Positions 1 to 8,026 of a stretch of DNA of 64,000 nt are shown piece after piece. The DNA is from Parasphingorhabdus halotolerans. GTDB taxonomy: Bacteria; Pseudomonadota; Alphaproteobacteria; Sphingomonadales; Sphingomonadaceae. Each line of letters starts with the position of its first letter. The stretch's first letter is position 1. The notes under the pieces were generated by a model. That model was given only the letters and a program-made list of their open reading frames with translations, did no database searches and was not told where the DNA came from. The stretch is taken from contig NZ_CP051217.1 in the NCBI RefSeq assembly GCF_012516475.1, forward strand, positions 3,162,001-3,226,000, read 5' to 3'. Position numbers and translations under genes: made by a program.

Positions 1-416
1 TTTAAATATCTTTGGCATCTGTTACCCATCCTGCTCCGAATGATGAGATTATAGGCCAAAGCGGCTTTCCAGACAAGCTGTGTGCTATTTCGATGATGCC
101 GTGGTTTTCGCGTAGCTATCATTGGAGGTTGAGCGGGAGGCATTTGCCCGGATTGAAAGTAACCAAAAGTTGCAAAAGTGCCGCGCAGCGCGAGCGGGGC
201 AGATGCGGCCTCTTCGGAAATTGGCGGTTCCGCTGTTTTCGCGTCGCGTTCCGGGGCTGAAAACAAGTGCGGTTGTTTGCATTAGGGTGCGGCGGGGCTT
301 GCGTTGGTGGCGGTGCAAGAGATTTTCCGGGCGCACGATTTCCTGTGTGGCGGACGCTTGCCAGTGTCGGACGCAGATCGTGGATTGTCGCAACTGACAT
401 CGCAATTGGAGTTCGG
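1..416. other. No gene recognised at the left edge
   Basis: I see no supportable gene here. Several overlapping short reading frames on both strands show no family resemblance and look like chance frames. Around 393-412 there is a degenerate relative of the REP-like unit found further right (a CAACTGACATCGCAATT-like string). The stretch probably belongs to the same degraded mobile region that continues to 1813. Confidence 0.4.
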
Positions 417-587
417 GCTAGCGAAGACTTGGAAATGTCACTATTAATTCGCAAAGCGGAGGCGATAGGACGCCCTCTTGGTGACGACAGATTTCTTGTC
501 GCCGCGGAGAAACAGACCGGGCGAAAGCCCAAAGCGGACAAGCGCGGACGAAAGAAAAACGGAGAAAAAAGTGCACTTTCACCGTAA
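417..587 (+). pseudogene. C-terminal remnant of a REP-associated tyrosine transposase (RAYT)
   Basis: The last about 55 codons of this frame resemble the C-terminal tail of RAYT (IS200-like, Y1 HUH) transposases: an IRKAEAIGRPLGDDRF stretch, then a KQTGRKPKADKRGRKK basic tail, the usual IGRPLG...TGR...KRG ending. The N-terminal HUH domain and catalytic tyrosine are absent upstream in any frame I can follow. Its stop lies inside the first cluster of REP-like repeats (575-646), the relation expected for RAYT genes and the repeats they mobilise. It should not encode an active enzyme. Recognition is by motif memory only. Confidence 0.6.
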
Positions 588-646
588 TTGCAGGGGTTGT
601 TGCAACTGTCACCGTAATTCCGTAATTCCAACTGTCACCGTAATTC
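575..646. repeat. REP-like repeat cluster 1
   Basis: Three copies of a 16-base unit close to ACTGTCACCGTAATTC lie at 575-590 (one or two changes), 605-620 and 631-646, with an extra CGTAATTCC partial copy at 621-629. The same unit, often inverted, recurs at 1162-1192, 1452-1508 and 1777-1813. Position beside RAYT remnants suggests REP-type repeats. Confidence 0.7.
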
Positions 647-709
647 ATAAACTGCGTCGGCCGTGGACCCTGCTAATCGGAAGCATTGATAATATTAGGT
701 GACTAAGTA

Positions 710-1129
710 ATGAAAATGGAAAAAATTGTGATTTATAAAGTCAATGTGACTTTATCACTGCTATGCCATCTGGGGGTGTTTATTTTTATTTTTGTCTATG
801 GTTATACTGTAGAAGGAATTGACATATTTAAGCTAAGTTTTTTTGCAGATTCTAGATTTTTTTTCGGAAATTATATATTGGCATTTATTGCTGTCTATTG
901 TACTTTTATTTATATGTTAGTAAAATTTTCTATAAGCGTTTTTCACAGAAAATCATTTTTATATCTTGAAGGTAATAATATTTACCTAAAAGGTAAAAAA
1001 ATCTCTTCGATTGAACAAATAGACACATTAAAAACACGTTTTTCATATAGATATTTATTTCGAATATTGGATATTTATTTGCTAAATGGAAAAAAATTGT
1101 CCTCCCTATCATTATGCTTAAAAAAGTGA
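710..1129 (+). CDS. AT-rich hypothetical membrane protein
   Basis: A 139-residue frame of strikingly AT-rich sequence, full of TTT, ATT, TTA and AAA codons and unlike the roughly 50-55 percent GC of the neighbours. The protein has two likely membrane helices (about residues 13-33 and 48-70), then a soluble part rich in Lys, Ile and Tyr that could be a small PH-like beta domain. I do not recognise a family. It sits between REP-like clusters 1 and 2, so it may be cargo acquired with the mobile region. ATG at 710 or 716 could start it; no clear ribosome site decides. Base composition points to transfer from a low-GC source. It could also be non-functional. Confidence 0.5.
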   Translation: MKMEKIVIYKVNVTLSLLCHLGVFIFIFVYGYTVEGIDIFKLSFFADSRFFFGNYILAFIAVYCTFIYMLVKFSISVFHRKSFLYLEGNNIYLKGKKISSIEQIDTLKTRFSYRYLFRILDIYLLNGKKLSSLSLCLKK

Positions 1130-1160
1130 ATGACGCCAGTTTTTTGCCAAAGTGAAAATT

Positions 1161-1192
1161 GGAATTACGGTGACAGCAATTACGGTGACAGT
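1161..1192. repeat. REP-like repeat cluster 2 (inverted orientation)
   Basis: Two units reading GAATTACGGTGACAG at 1162-1176 and 1179-1192, the reverse complement of the unit in cluster 1. They are followed by CGCAATAACCCCC, mirrored by GGGGTTATTGC at about 1454-1464. Clusters 2 and 3 thus form inverted ends around the deleted RAYT gene. Confidence 0.7.
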
Positions 1193-1226
1193 CGCAATAA
1201 CCCCCAAACTATTATCGCCCCTGCAT

Positions 1227-1448
1227 TTGGCTCGGCTTCCCCGCATCGTTATCCGCGGCATCCCGCATCATGTCACCCAGCGCGGGAATAGGCGCGAGAA
1301 GACATTTTTTGAAGATGGCGACTACGCGCTTTATCTCGATTTGCTGGCGGAGGCAGCGGCCATGGAAGCCAGAACCGGGCACAAGCTTGCCCCGGCAAAA
1401 CGCGGCCGAGCGCCGCAGGGAAAGGCTAAGGCAAAAATATGGGTTTAG
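1227..1448 (+). pseudogene. Internally deleted RAYT transposase
   Basis: From a TTG codon at 1227 the frame reads a classical RAYT N terminus (ARLPRIVIRGIPHHVTQRGN, then REKTFFEDGDYALYLDLL). After about 45 residues it jumps to what looks like a RAYT C terminus (MEARTGHKLAPAKRG). The middle, about two thirds of the usual enzyme with the catalytic tyrosine, is missing while the frame stays open. Repeats on both sides are inverted relative to each other, so the whole 1161-1508 block resembles a non-autonomous miniature derivative. The His-His of the HUH region remains but no activity is expected. Confidence 0.65.
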
Positions 1449-1451
1449 AGT

Positions 1452-1508
1452 TTAGGGGTTATTGCAACTGTCACCATAATTCCCACCATAATTCCCGTAA
1501 TTCTAATT
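1452..1508. repeat. REP-like repeat cluster 3
   Basis: Reads GGGGTTATTGCAACTGTCAC at 1455-1474, then two CATAATTCCC copies and a CCGTAATTC copy. It is a diverged inverted counterpart of cluster 2 (1161-1210). It touches the stop codon of the small gene on the minus strand at 1507-1509. Confidence 0.65.
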
Positions 1509-1767
1509 AAAGTTCCGCATCGCATTCTGGACATCGCCCAACTACGTGGGGCCACCATGCATGCCGACCGCCATCTGTTATTTTTCCATGGCCGCATGGC
1601 CGCTTTCTAAAGTAGACCAAATAAAATACCACCACCGCCGTGATCCCAACTATCAATATCACTAACGTCGATATATTATCGAAGTAATTGAATGCAACAT
1701 GCCAAATCATAACATTGATTGCAATGATACAAACGAAAAGAATGAAATTGAGAAGAAATGTCTTCAT
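1507..1767 (-). CDS. Small two-helix membrane protein with a C-terminal zinc-ribbon-like tail
   Basis: An 86-residue protein with two hydrophobic helices (about residues 4-24 and 32-52), followed by a short tail with a Cys-Gly-His at about 58-60 and a CPEC near the end. This spacing suggests a zinc ribbon on the cytoplasmic side. I recognise no named family. REP-like repeats lie directly against both ends (clusters at 1452-1508 and 1777-1813). That is compatible with the gene having been carried in, or with REP repeats having inserted around a resident gene. The ATG start at 1767 is the only good one. Confidence 0.55.
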   Translation of the reverse strand: MKTFLLNFILFVCIIAINVMIWHVAFNYFDNISTLVILIVGITAVVVFYLVYFRKRPCGHGKITDGGRHAWWPHVVGRCPECDAEL

Positions 1768-1776
1768 ATGCTAACC

Positions 1777-1813
1777 CTGATTACAGTGACGGTTGCAATA
1801 ACCCCGTAATTCC
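1777..1813. repeat. REP-like repeat cluster 4
   Basis: Reads CTGATTACAGTGACGGTTGC at 1777-1796, then AATAACCCCGTAATTCC, the same orientation and order as cluster 2 with a few changes. It ends four bases before the stop codon of the hydrolase gene at 1817. Confidence 0.65.
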
Positions 1814-1816
1814 ATT

Positions 1817-2515
1817 TTAGTTATTTGAAGTCAATAACTTATCGACCTGTCCACTCGTTGATTTCGGTTTCTCGAATATTGCGGTGGCTTGAGCCATGCT
1901 GAGAAGACGCCCCTTGGCATTCCAACTTTCCTCAACGCGTTTTTGAAGTTTTTGGCTTTTTGTCGCGGTGCAGTCTGAAATCAACCACACGTTATAGCCG
2001 CGCTCTTCCGCTTCCTTCATGGTCATATCCACACAATGCTCCGTAGTAAAACCGCAGAATAACAAATTCTTGGAACCGGCCTTTTTTAACTTCGCGTCGA
2101 GATCACTTCCCTTAAAGCCATCAAAAGCATATCGACCATTCACAATTATGTCCGATTTTTTAACAATTCCATCAGTAAATTCGGCGCGCTTGGTGCCTTT
2201 CGTGAAAAAGGAAGCGAAAGTCAGCCATGCGAACCAACCCTTCTTATTTTTAGGATCAATTACAAGCGGTGCCTGCACAACTGGGAAATTATTTTCTCGC
2301 GCTGAATCGAGCAGGTTCACTGTATTTTCGAAGATATTTCTGCTTTCGTATTCCGATTTGATCATTCGGTTATAGAATCCCGGCTCAGTCCATTGCTTTT
2401 GAAATTCTACCACAACGACAGCAGTGTTTGACGGGGTCAGTTGCGCAACTGTCTGAGCCTGTGCATTCGAAAAAAGTGCAACCATCGCTGCGCTAGCAAT
2501 AATTATTTTTCGCAT
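1817..2515 (-). CDS. Secreted isochorismatase-like cysteine hydrolase
   Basis: A 232-residue protein of the isochorismatase/cysteine hydrolase fold with a Sec signal peptide (residues 1-21, ending in AQA). The nucleophile region GFTTEHCV places the catalytic cysteine at about residue 161. The first catalytic position is unusual: the family reads V-I-D-x-Q, but here VVVVEFQ puts a glutamate (about residue 37) where the aspartate should be, and the catalytic lysine is not obvious near VNGRYAF. Export to the periplasm is also less common. Substrate unknown. A Crp/Fnr gene lies 60 bases upstream in the same orientation, so the two may be co-transcribed. Confidence 0.75.
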   Translation of the reverse strand: MRKIIIASAAMVALFSNAQAQTVAQLTPSNTAVVVVEFQKQWTEPGFYNRMIKSEYESRNIFENTVNLLDSARENNFPVVQAPLVIDPKNKKGWFAWLTFASFFTKGTKRAEFTDGIVKKSDIIVNGRYAFDGFKGSDLDAKLKKAGSKNLLFCGFTTEHCVDMTMKEAEERGYNVWLISDCTATKSQKLQKRVEESWNAKGRLLSMAQATAIFEKPKSTSGQVDKLLTSNN

Positions 2516-2575
2516 TTTAGATATCCTCTTATTTCGTTCATATTCGGAGATAAGAGGGTGCTCACAAATGTGCCT

Positions 2576-3136
2576 TTACATTTGTTTAGTGACCGTTTGC
2601 CTCAGTTCTTTGCGAATTCGGCTGAGATGCACTGGTGAAATTCCAATTAAGCTTGCGATTTCAAATAGCGGAACCTGATCAGCCCATTGGCCGAGTTGAT
2701 CCACAACCTTCAAATAGCGTTCCTTTGCGCCTAGCCGTCTGCTATCAATTTCACGTTGTGCTTTCTCAGAGATTTGATTCTCGCGATGAAAGTTAATGAT
2801 TTGCATCAGTTGCGGATCTGATTGCGATGCAACAAGGACATCGTCGAGGGGAGCAATAGCTATTTCACCGGCTGTCACTGCCTCTACACATGAGACAACA
2901 AAAGTCCCATCAGCTTGGTATGGGGTAATTCCCGCATCACCTGGGAGAAGAAATTTTTTAACAATCTCTTGCCCGTCTTCAAATGGTAAGAAAACCCGAA
3001 ACACACCCTCTGTCACCACGAACGCTTTTTGGCTGATCTCGTCGTCAGGATAGGCAACCATCTCTTTTGAAGCATATTTCCGCCTCGAGAAATATCTGGT
3101 GAGCAATTGCTGTTTGGAACTTAGAATATCTGACAT
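2576..3136 (-). CDS. Crp/Fnr-family transcriptional regulator
   Basis: 186 residues with an N-terminal cyclic-nucleotide-binding-like beta barrel (about 1-120) and a C-terminal winged helix. The recognition region near residues 155-178 reads FEIASLIGISPVHLSRIRK. There is no cysteine cluster of the FNR type in the N terminus, so it is unlikely to be an iron-sulfur oxygen sensor. It is short for the family and resembles the sphingomonad/Bacteroidetes-type Crp proteins that control single neighbouring genes. It lies directly upstream of the hydrolase gene (60-base gap, same strand) and probably regulates it. ATG at 3136. Confidence 0.8.
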   Translation of the reverse strand: MSDILSSKQQLLTRYFSRRKYASKEMVAYPDDEISQKAFVVTEGVFRVFLPFEDGQEIVKKFLLPGDAGITPYQADGTFVVSCVEAVTAGEIAIAPLDDVLVASQSDPQLMQIINFHRENQISEKAQREIDSRRLGAKERYLKVVDQLGQWADQVPLFEIASLIGISPVHLSRIRKELRQTVTKQM

Positions 3137-3326
3137 AATCGCAACATAAATGAAATATGCTCTTTTTCATATGCTTTGATTACTGGTCAGAGCGTCATGG
3201 ATTGTTGGCACTGTCATCGCAATGGCACCGCAACGGCACAGCAACGGAATTGCATTGTCAAAACATAAAATAGGGATATAACCCTAATCTTGATGAGTCG
3301 CATGGGCGGCGTGGAGGAGAGCAGGC

Positions 3327-4574
3327 ATGGCAATGACATTAGCACCCGAAAAAACAGCAATAGACCCGATCGACGTTTCACTGCCTGAACTTTATGCAGA
3401 AGATCGCTGGCAGGAACCGTTCCGGAAACTGCGCGCAGAAGCGCCCATTCAATATGTTCCGGAGTCAAAATTTGGTCCTTACTGGTCGGTTTCCACCTAC
3501 AAGCCGATTGTCCACGTTGAGGCATTACCGAAAATTTTCTCATCCTCGTATGAATATGGCGGCATCACGATTGCGTTATTTGTCGATCATCTGATGGAAG
3601 ATGAATTTCGCCAACCACAGTTTATCGCGATGGACCCGCCGCAACATACGGCGCAGCGGCGGACGGTTGCACCGGCCTTTGGTCCCGGCGAGGTTAAAGC
3701 GATGCAGGATGAAGTGCGTGAACGCACGGCCGGTCTGCTGGACTCGCTTCCCGTGGGAGAAGCTTTTGACTGGGTCGACAAGGTCTCCATCGAACTCACC
3801 ACGGGGATGCTTGCCAAGCTGTTTGATTTTCCCTGGGAAGAGCGGGACAAGCTGACCTATTGGTCCAATATGCTGGGTGATGTGGAATTGATTCATGCCG
3901 AAGGCGGGATTGCCAGGCGCAATGCGATCGCCATGGAAATGGCCGGGGCCTTTGCCGAACTATGGCAACGCAAGGCGGCAGGGGAGCCAGGCAAAGATTT
4001 AATCTCTGTGATGATGCAGTCTGAATCGATGAGCGAGATGAGCCAGGAAGAGTTTATCGGCAATCTCGTGCTGCTGATCGTCGGCGGCAATGATACGACC
4101 CGCAATTCGATGAGCGCTTATGCTTATGGTCTTAGTCAATTTCCTGGTGAGCGGGCGAAGCTGGAAGCTGATCCGTCGCTGATTCCCAATGCCGTCGCGG
4201 AGCTACTGCGCTGGCAAACCCCACTCGCGCATATGCGCCGCACGGTGATGGAAGATACCGAACTGGAAGGCGTAAAAATGAAAAAGGGCGACAAGGTTGT
4301 GCTCTGGTATCTCTCGGCTAATCGCGATGAAAGTATTTTTGATGACGCGGACAGCATCCGGGTGGATCGGGAAAATGCACGGCGGCATCTGTCCTTTGGC
4401 TATGGCATTCACCGCTGCGTTGGCGCGCGCGTGGCTGAGTTGCAACTCCATGTTTTGCTCGAGGAAATGGCAAAGCGGCGGTTGCGGGTGAATGTGCTTG
4501 AAGAGCCCGAGCGCGTTCCTGCCTGCTTCGTCCATGGCTACAAGAAAATGATGGTCAAGCTGGAGAAATACTAA
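3327..4574 (+). CDS. Cytochrome P450, CYP153-like (terminal alkane or fatty acid hydroxylase)
   Basis: 415 residues, soluble bacterial P450. The heme-ligand loop FGYGIHRCVG puts the axial cysteine at residue 364. The I-helix carries GGNDTTR, and an ExxR pair sits in AELLRWQTP. The stretches FIAMDPPQHTAQRRTVAPAF and FDWVDKVSIELTTGMLAKLF match my memory of the CYP153 family, which hydroxylates terminal carbons of medium-chain alkanes or fatty acids. CYP153 enzymes need a ferredoxin and ferredoxin reductase; neither is adjacent, so electrons must come from elsewhere. A TetR gene follows one base after the stop codon and is the likely local regulator. ATG at 3327 is preceded by GGAGGAGAG. Confidence 0.9.
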   Translation: MAMTLAPEKTAIDPIDVSLPELYAEDRWQEPFRKLRAEAPIQYVPESKFGPYWSVSTYKPIVHVEALPKIFSSSYEYGGITIALFVDHLMEDEFRQPQFIAMDPPQHTAQRRTVAPAFGPGEVKAMQDEVRERTAGLLDSLPVGEAFDWVDKVSIELTTGMLAKLFDFPWEERDKLTYWSNMLGDVELIHAEGGIARRNAIAMEMAGAFAELWQRKAAGEPGKDLISVMMQSESMSEMSQEEFIGNLVLLIVGGNDTTRNSMSAYAYGLSQFPGERAKLEADPSLIPNAVAELLRWQTPLAHMRRTVMEDTELEGVKMKKGDKVVLWYLSANRDESIFDDADSIRVDRENARRHLSFGYGIHRCVGARVAELQLHVLLEEMAKRRLRVNVLEEPERVPACFVHGYKKMMVKLEKY

Positions 4575-4575
4575 A

Positions 4576-5223
4576 TTGAAAACCCGCGACCGGATCGTTT
4601 TGGGTGCGCGGCAGCTTTATAACCAGCGTGGCTATGGAAATGTCTCCAGCGCGACGCTGGCTGAGCATCTCGGCATTGCTGAGGGTAATCTCTGGTATCA
4701 TTTCAAAACGAAACGAGCGATCTTGCACGCGATCAGCGAGCAGTTCGCGCAAGATATTGAAAAGCGCTTGTCCCTGCTTCCATTGGGGGGTGGTGATATT
4801 GTCGATGAATATGCGACGCTGTTGCAAGCGATTATCGATGAGTTTCGCGAATATCGTTTCTTGTATCGCGATCAGGCCGATTATGGCGAGCATGATAAAA
4901 TCGTCCAGCAGGGCGCGCGCAGGTGGATCGAACGGACTCACGAACAATTTCGCGCTTATTTCAGAGGCTGTGTCGAGTCAGGACTACTCGATTGGCCAGA
5001 AGAGCGACTGCCGGACCTCGCGATAAACGCGACCATCATCTTGCGTTACGGTCTGGAATATTTCCGCGAGATGGGTGATCCGATTGAAGAGGGCGGCGGC
5101 GCAATCCGCAATACATTGCTGCGGCATCTGACGCTGTTCGAATATCGACTAATGCCCGAAGCAGCGATCCGCTTGCGACGTTCGATTGAACGGATGGAAA
5201 ATATCAAAGAAGCCGTTAACTGA
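4576..5223 (+). CDS. TetR-family transcriptional regulator
   Basis: 215 residues with a typical TetR helix-turn-helix in the first 50 residues (ATLAEHLGIAEGNLWYHFKT), then an all-helical ligand-binding domain. The start is TTG at 4576, one base after the stop of the P450 gene, so the two are almost certainly co-transcribed and translation may be coupled. The arrangement suggests it senses a substrate or product of the P450, such as a fatty acid or alkane, but the ligand cannot be read from sequence. Confidence 0.85.
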   Translation: MKTRDRIVLGARQLYNQRGYGNVSSATLAEHLGIAEGNLWYHFKTKRAILHAISEQFAQDIEKRLSLLPLGGGDIVDEYATLLQAIIDEFREYRFLYRDQADYGEHDKIVQQGARRWIERTHEQFRAYFRGCVESGLLDWPEERLPDLAINATIILRYGLEYFREMGDPIEEGGGAIRNTLLRHLTLFEYRLMPEAAIRLRRSIERMENIKEAVN

Positions 5224-5363
5224 TTTACTGCACGTTAAATAGAAATCCACCCTGAAACCGCGGCTGCTCACAGTGAATATGAGCAAATCAGCGCACGTGG
5301 TTTGGGTATGAAACTTCCAAGACAGGAACCATCCCGGTTCGGCATCGACCTCAAATATCCGAC

Positions 5364-5381
5364 TACGTATTTCTCCTTATG
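5364..5381 (+). promoter_or_regulatory. FixJ-like box upstream of ccoN
   Basis: TACGTATTTCTCCTTATG lies 69 bases before the ccoN start. It resembles the CGTAGTTTCCC core I recall for rhizobial FixJ sites, and similar strings occur upstream of hsp20 (17341-17358) and a universal stress gene (23302-23318). Functional assignment is inference. Confidence 0.4.
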
Positions 5382-5411
5382 TTGCGGTCAATGCCAAGCT
5401 GTTAGCGCTGA

Positions 5412-5445
5412 CCTTCCCCACATACGGGGCCACAAACGGGGAAGG
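5412..5445 (+). promoter_or_regulatory. Hairpin overlapping the ccoN ribosome binding site
   Basis: CCTTCCCC (5412-5419) and GGGGAAGG (5438-5445) are perfect 8-base inverted repeats with an 18-base loop. The right arm contains the purine-rich ribosome site just before the ATG at 5451, so the stem would hide it. Confidence 0.4.
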
Positions 5446-5450
5446 ACGTT

Positions 5451-7120
5451 ATGGATACTCTTTTGATGAAGGCTGGCAGTTGGCTGGTCCTCGCAGTGCT
5501 TGCATTTGCCGCCATGGTTCTGGCGGTCGACAGCGGTTTCGCGGTGCACATGGCGATTGTCATTATCGCTTGTCTTATCGCGCTTTGGGTGACGATCAGC
5601 AAGGCTGATTATCAGGCCATTGGGCGGGGCATATTAAAGGCCCCGATGGAGGAAGGCCTCTATGACGACGACCCAATCCGCTGGGGTGTGATCGCGACGA
5701 TATTTTGGGGCATGGCCGGATTTCTTGTCGGGCTCTATATAGCATTGCAGCTCGCCTTTCCGGTCCTCAATCTGGGTCTGGAATATACGACATTCGGGCG
5801 CCTCCGCCCGCTTCACACATCTGCTGTTATTTTTGCTTTTGGAGGCAATGCGCTAATCGCGACGAGTTTTTACATCGTCCAGCGCACTTGCAGGGCGAGG
5901 TTGGCCTTCCCCGGCCTCGCCCGCTTTGTTTTCTGGGCTATCAGCTGTTTATCGTGCTGGCCGCCACCGGTTACCTGCTCGGCATTACCCAATCGAAGGA
6001 ATATGCCGAGCCTGAATGGTATGTCGATATCTGGTTGACGATCGTCTGGGTGAGCTATGCCGCCGTTTTTATCGGCACGATCGTAAAACGTTCCGAGCCA
6101 CATATTTATGTCGCCAACTGGTTTTTCCTGGCGTTCATCCTGACGGTTGCGATGCTGCATCTGGTCAATGGACTGGCCATGCCGGTCAGCCTGCTTGGTG
6201 CAAAAAGCTATAGCGCCTTTGCCGGTGTGCAGGATGCCCTGACGCAGTGGTGGTATGGCCATAATGCGGTTGGTTTTTTCCTGACCGCAGGCTTCCTGGG
6301 CATGATGTATTATTTCGTGCCGAAACAGGCGGAGCGGCCCGTCTACAGCTACCGCCTGTCGATCATCCACTTCTGGTCCTTGATCTTCCTCTATATCTGG
6401 GCAGGACCGCATCACCTCCACTATACCGCGCTGCCGGATTGGGCACAGACGCTGGGCATGGTCTTCTCGATCGTCCTGTGGATGCCAAGCTGGGGCGGGA
6501 TGATCAACGGCCTGATGACGCTCAACGGCGCATGGGAAAAAATCCGCACCGATCCGATCATCCGGATGATGGTTCTCAGCCTCGCATTCTATGGCATGAG
6601 TACTTTCGAAGGTCCGATGATGTCGATCAAGGCGGTAAACAGCCTGTCGCACTACACCGACTGGACCATTGGTCACGTACACAGCGGTGCGCTGGGCTGG
6701 AACGGCATGATCACCTTTGCCGCGATATATTTTCTGGTCCCGCGTCTGTGGGGCAAGCAACGCCTCTATAGCCTGCGCATGGTGAATTGGCACTTCTGGT
6801 TCGCGACGCTGGGTATCGTTCTCTACGCCGCGTCGATGTGGGTCGCCGGTATCATGCAGGGCCTGATGTGGCGCGAATATGGGGACGATGGCTATCTGGT
6901 CTATGCCTTTAGTGAAGTCGTTTCTGCGATGTTCCCGATGTACGTTATTCGGGCAACGGGCGGTCTGCTCTATCTCGCTGGTGCCTGTGTGCTGGTTTAT
7001 AATGTCTGGATGACCATCGCGGGCAAGGTTCGCGATGAGAAACCGATGACCGAGACGCCGTACGACGCGGCGGCGGACAAACCAATTGTTTCGCAACCAA
7101 CCGCCGTACCGGCAGAGTGA
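5451..7120 (+). pseudogene. ccoN: cbb3-type cytochrome c oxidase subunit I (CcoN), frameshifted
   Basis: Catalytic subunit of the high-affinity cbb3 oxidase, which reduces oxygen at the heme b3-CuB centre in the inner membrane. Two frames together give the whole protein (about 556 residues, many membrane helices). The first runs from 5451 through [18 protein letters not shown]; the second resumes at [20 protein letters not shown]. They join at 5935-5937: the TGG codon for Trp162 is followed by GCTAT where GGCTAT would restore Gly-Tyr-Gln. One G appears to be missing from a G run. All other operon genes are intact, so a sequencing error is more likely than loss of function. The N-terminal extension of about 80 residues with extra helices is seen in some relatives. 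Confidence 0.85.
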
Positions 7121-7133
7121 GGGAGACAAGAAC

Positions 7134-7868
7134 ATGACCACACTCACGCAAAAACATAAGAGAATTGAACGCAACGTCACCCTGCTCGCGGTGTTAGCCC
7201 TGATCACCGTGATCATCGGCGGGATCGTCGAAATCGCTCCCTTGTTCTGGATCGACAATACGGTTGAGGAAGTTGAGGGCGTGCGGCCTTATACTCCGCT
7301 CGAACTGGCGGGACGCAACATCTACATCCGCGAAGGTTGCTATACCTGCCACAGCCAGATGATCCGTCCGTTCCGCGATGAAGTGGAGCGCTACGGTCAC
7401 TACTCGCTGGCGGCGGAATCGATGTATGATCATCCTTTCCAATGGGGTTCCAAGCGGACAGGGCCTGATCTTGCTCGCGTCGGTGGTCGCTATTCGGATG
7501 AATGGCATGTCCAGCATCTGACCGACCCGCGGAGCGTGGTTCCGGAATCAATCATGCCGCCTTATGCGTTTCTGGCGAAAAAAGAACTTAAGGCTGGCGA
7601 TATGAGCGCGCATTTGCGGGCGATGTACCGGGTTGGTGTTCCCTACAGCAAGGAAGCGATTGAAAAGGCCAATGAAGATTTGCTGACACAGGCTGATCCG
7701 ATGGCCAGCACGACCGAACTCGAGAAACGCTATCCCAAGGCGCAGGTTCGCGACTTTGATGGAAACCCGGACAAGCTTACCGAAATGGATGCGCTGGTCG
7801 CCTATCTGCAGATGATCGGCACGTTGGTCGACTTTGAAGCGGGTGAAGCGCAGGAGCAGCCGCGATGA
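7134..7868 (+). CDS. ccoO: cbb3-type oxidase subunit II, mono-heme cytochrome c (CcoO)
   Basis: 244 residues. An N-terminal membrane anchor (about 16-38) holds a periplasmic cytochrome c domain with one heme motif, CYTCH at residues 69-73, which passes electrons from CcoP to CcoN. A conserved methionine for the heme is likely in [12 protein letters not shown] at 7134 is preceded by GAGGGAGACA and gives the usual CcoO N terminus; an in-frame codon at 7086 would add 16 residues inside the ccoN end and is less likely. The stop overlaps the ccoQ start by four bases. Confidence 0.92.
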   Translation: MTTLTQKHKRIERNVTLLAVLALITVIIGGIVEIAPLFWIDNTVEEVEGVRPYTPLELAGRNIYIREGCYTCHSQMIRPFRDEVERYGHYSLAAESMYDHPFQWGSKRTGPDLARVGGRYSDEWHVQHLTDPRSVVPESIMPPYAFLAKKELKAGDMSAHLRAMYRVGVPYSKEAIEKANEDLLTQADPMASTTELEKRYPKAQVRDFDGNPDKLTEMDALVAYLQMIGTLVDFEAGEAQEQPR

Positions 7869-8026
7869 GCTATGAGGCACTCCGCCATTTCGCTGACAGC
7901 TGGGGACTGATGTTCATGGCTTTCTTGTGGATAGCTTTCACCGTCTGGACCTTTCGGCCCGGTGCCAAAGGTCATCACGATGATGCCGCGAACATGATTT
8001 TCGATGAGGACAAGCAAGATGTCTGA
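7865..8026 (+). CDS. ccoQ: cbb3-type oxidase subunit CcoQ/FixQ
   Basis: A 53-residue protein beginning [20 protein letters not shown], with one membrane helix (about 12-32) and an acidic tail ending DEDKQDV. Small size, single helix and position between ccoO and ccoP are diagnostic of CcoQ, which stabilises the assembled oxidase. ATG at 7865 overlaps the ccoO stop as ATGA, and its own stop overlaps the ccoP start by eight bases. Confidence 0.88.
   Translation: MSYEALRHFADSWGLMFMAFLWIAFTVWTFRPGAKGHHDDAANMIFDEDKQDV

Noticed and set aside
3176..3189. TTGATTACTGGTCA considered as an FNR-type site between the Crp gene and the P450
   Set aside because: Only the left half fits; the right half has too many changes to call.
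5383..5396. TTGCGGTCAATGCC considered as an FNR/FixK box before ccoN
   Set aside because: Half sites do not match TTGAT-N4-ATCAA and the spacing is wrong.
5870..7258. Long minus-strand reading frame opposite ccoN
   Set aside because: Arg/His/Gln-rich composition without any motif, exactly antisense to conserved CcoN codons; a by-product of codon bias.
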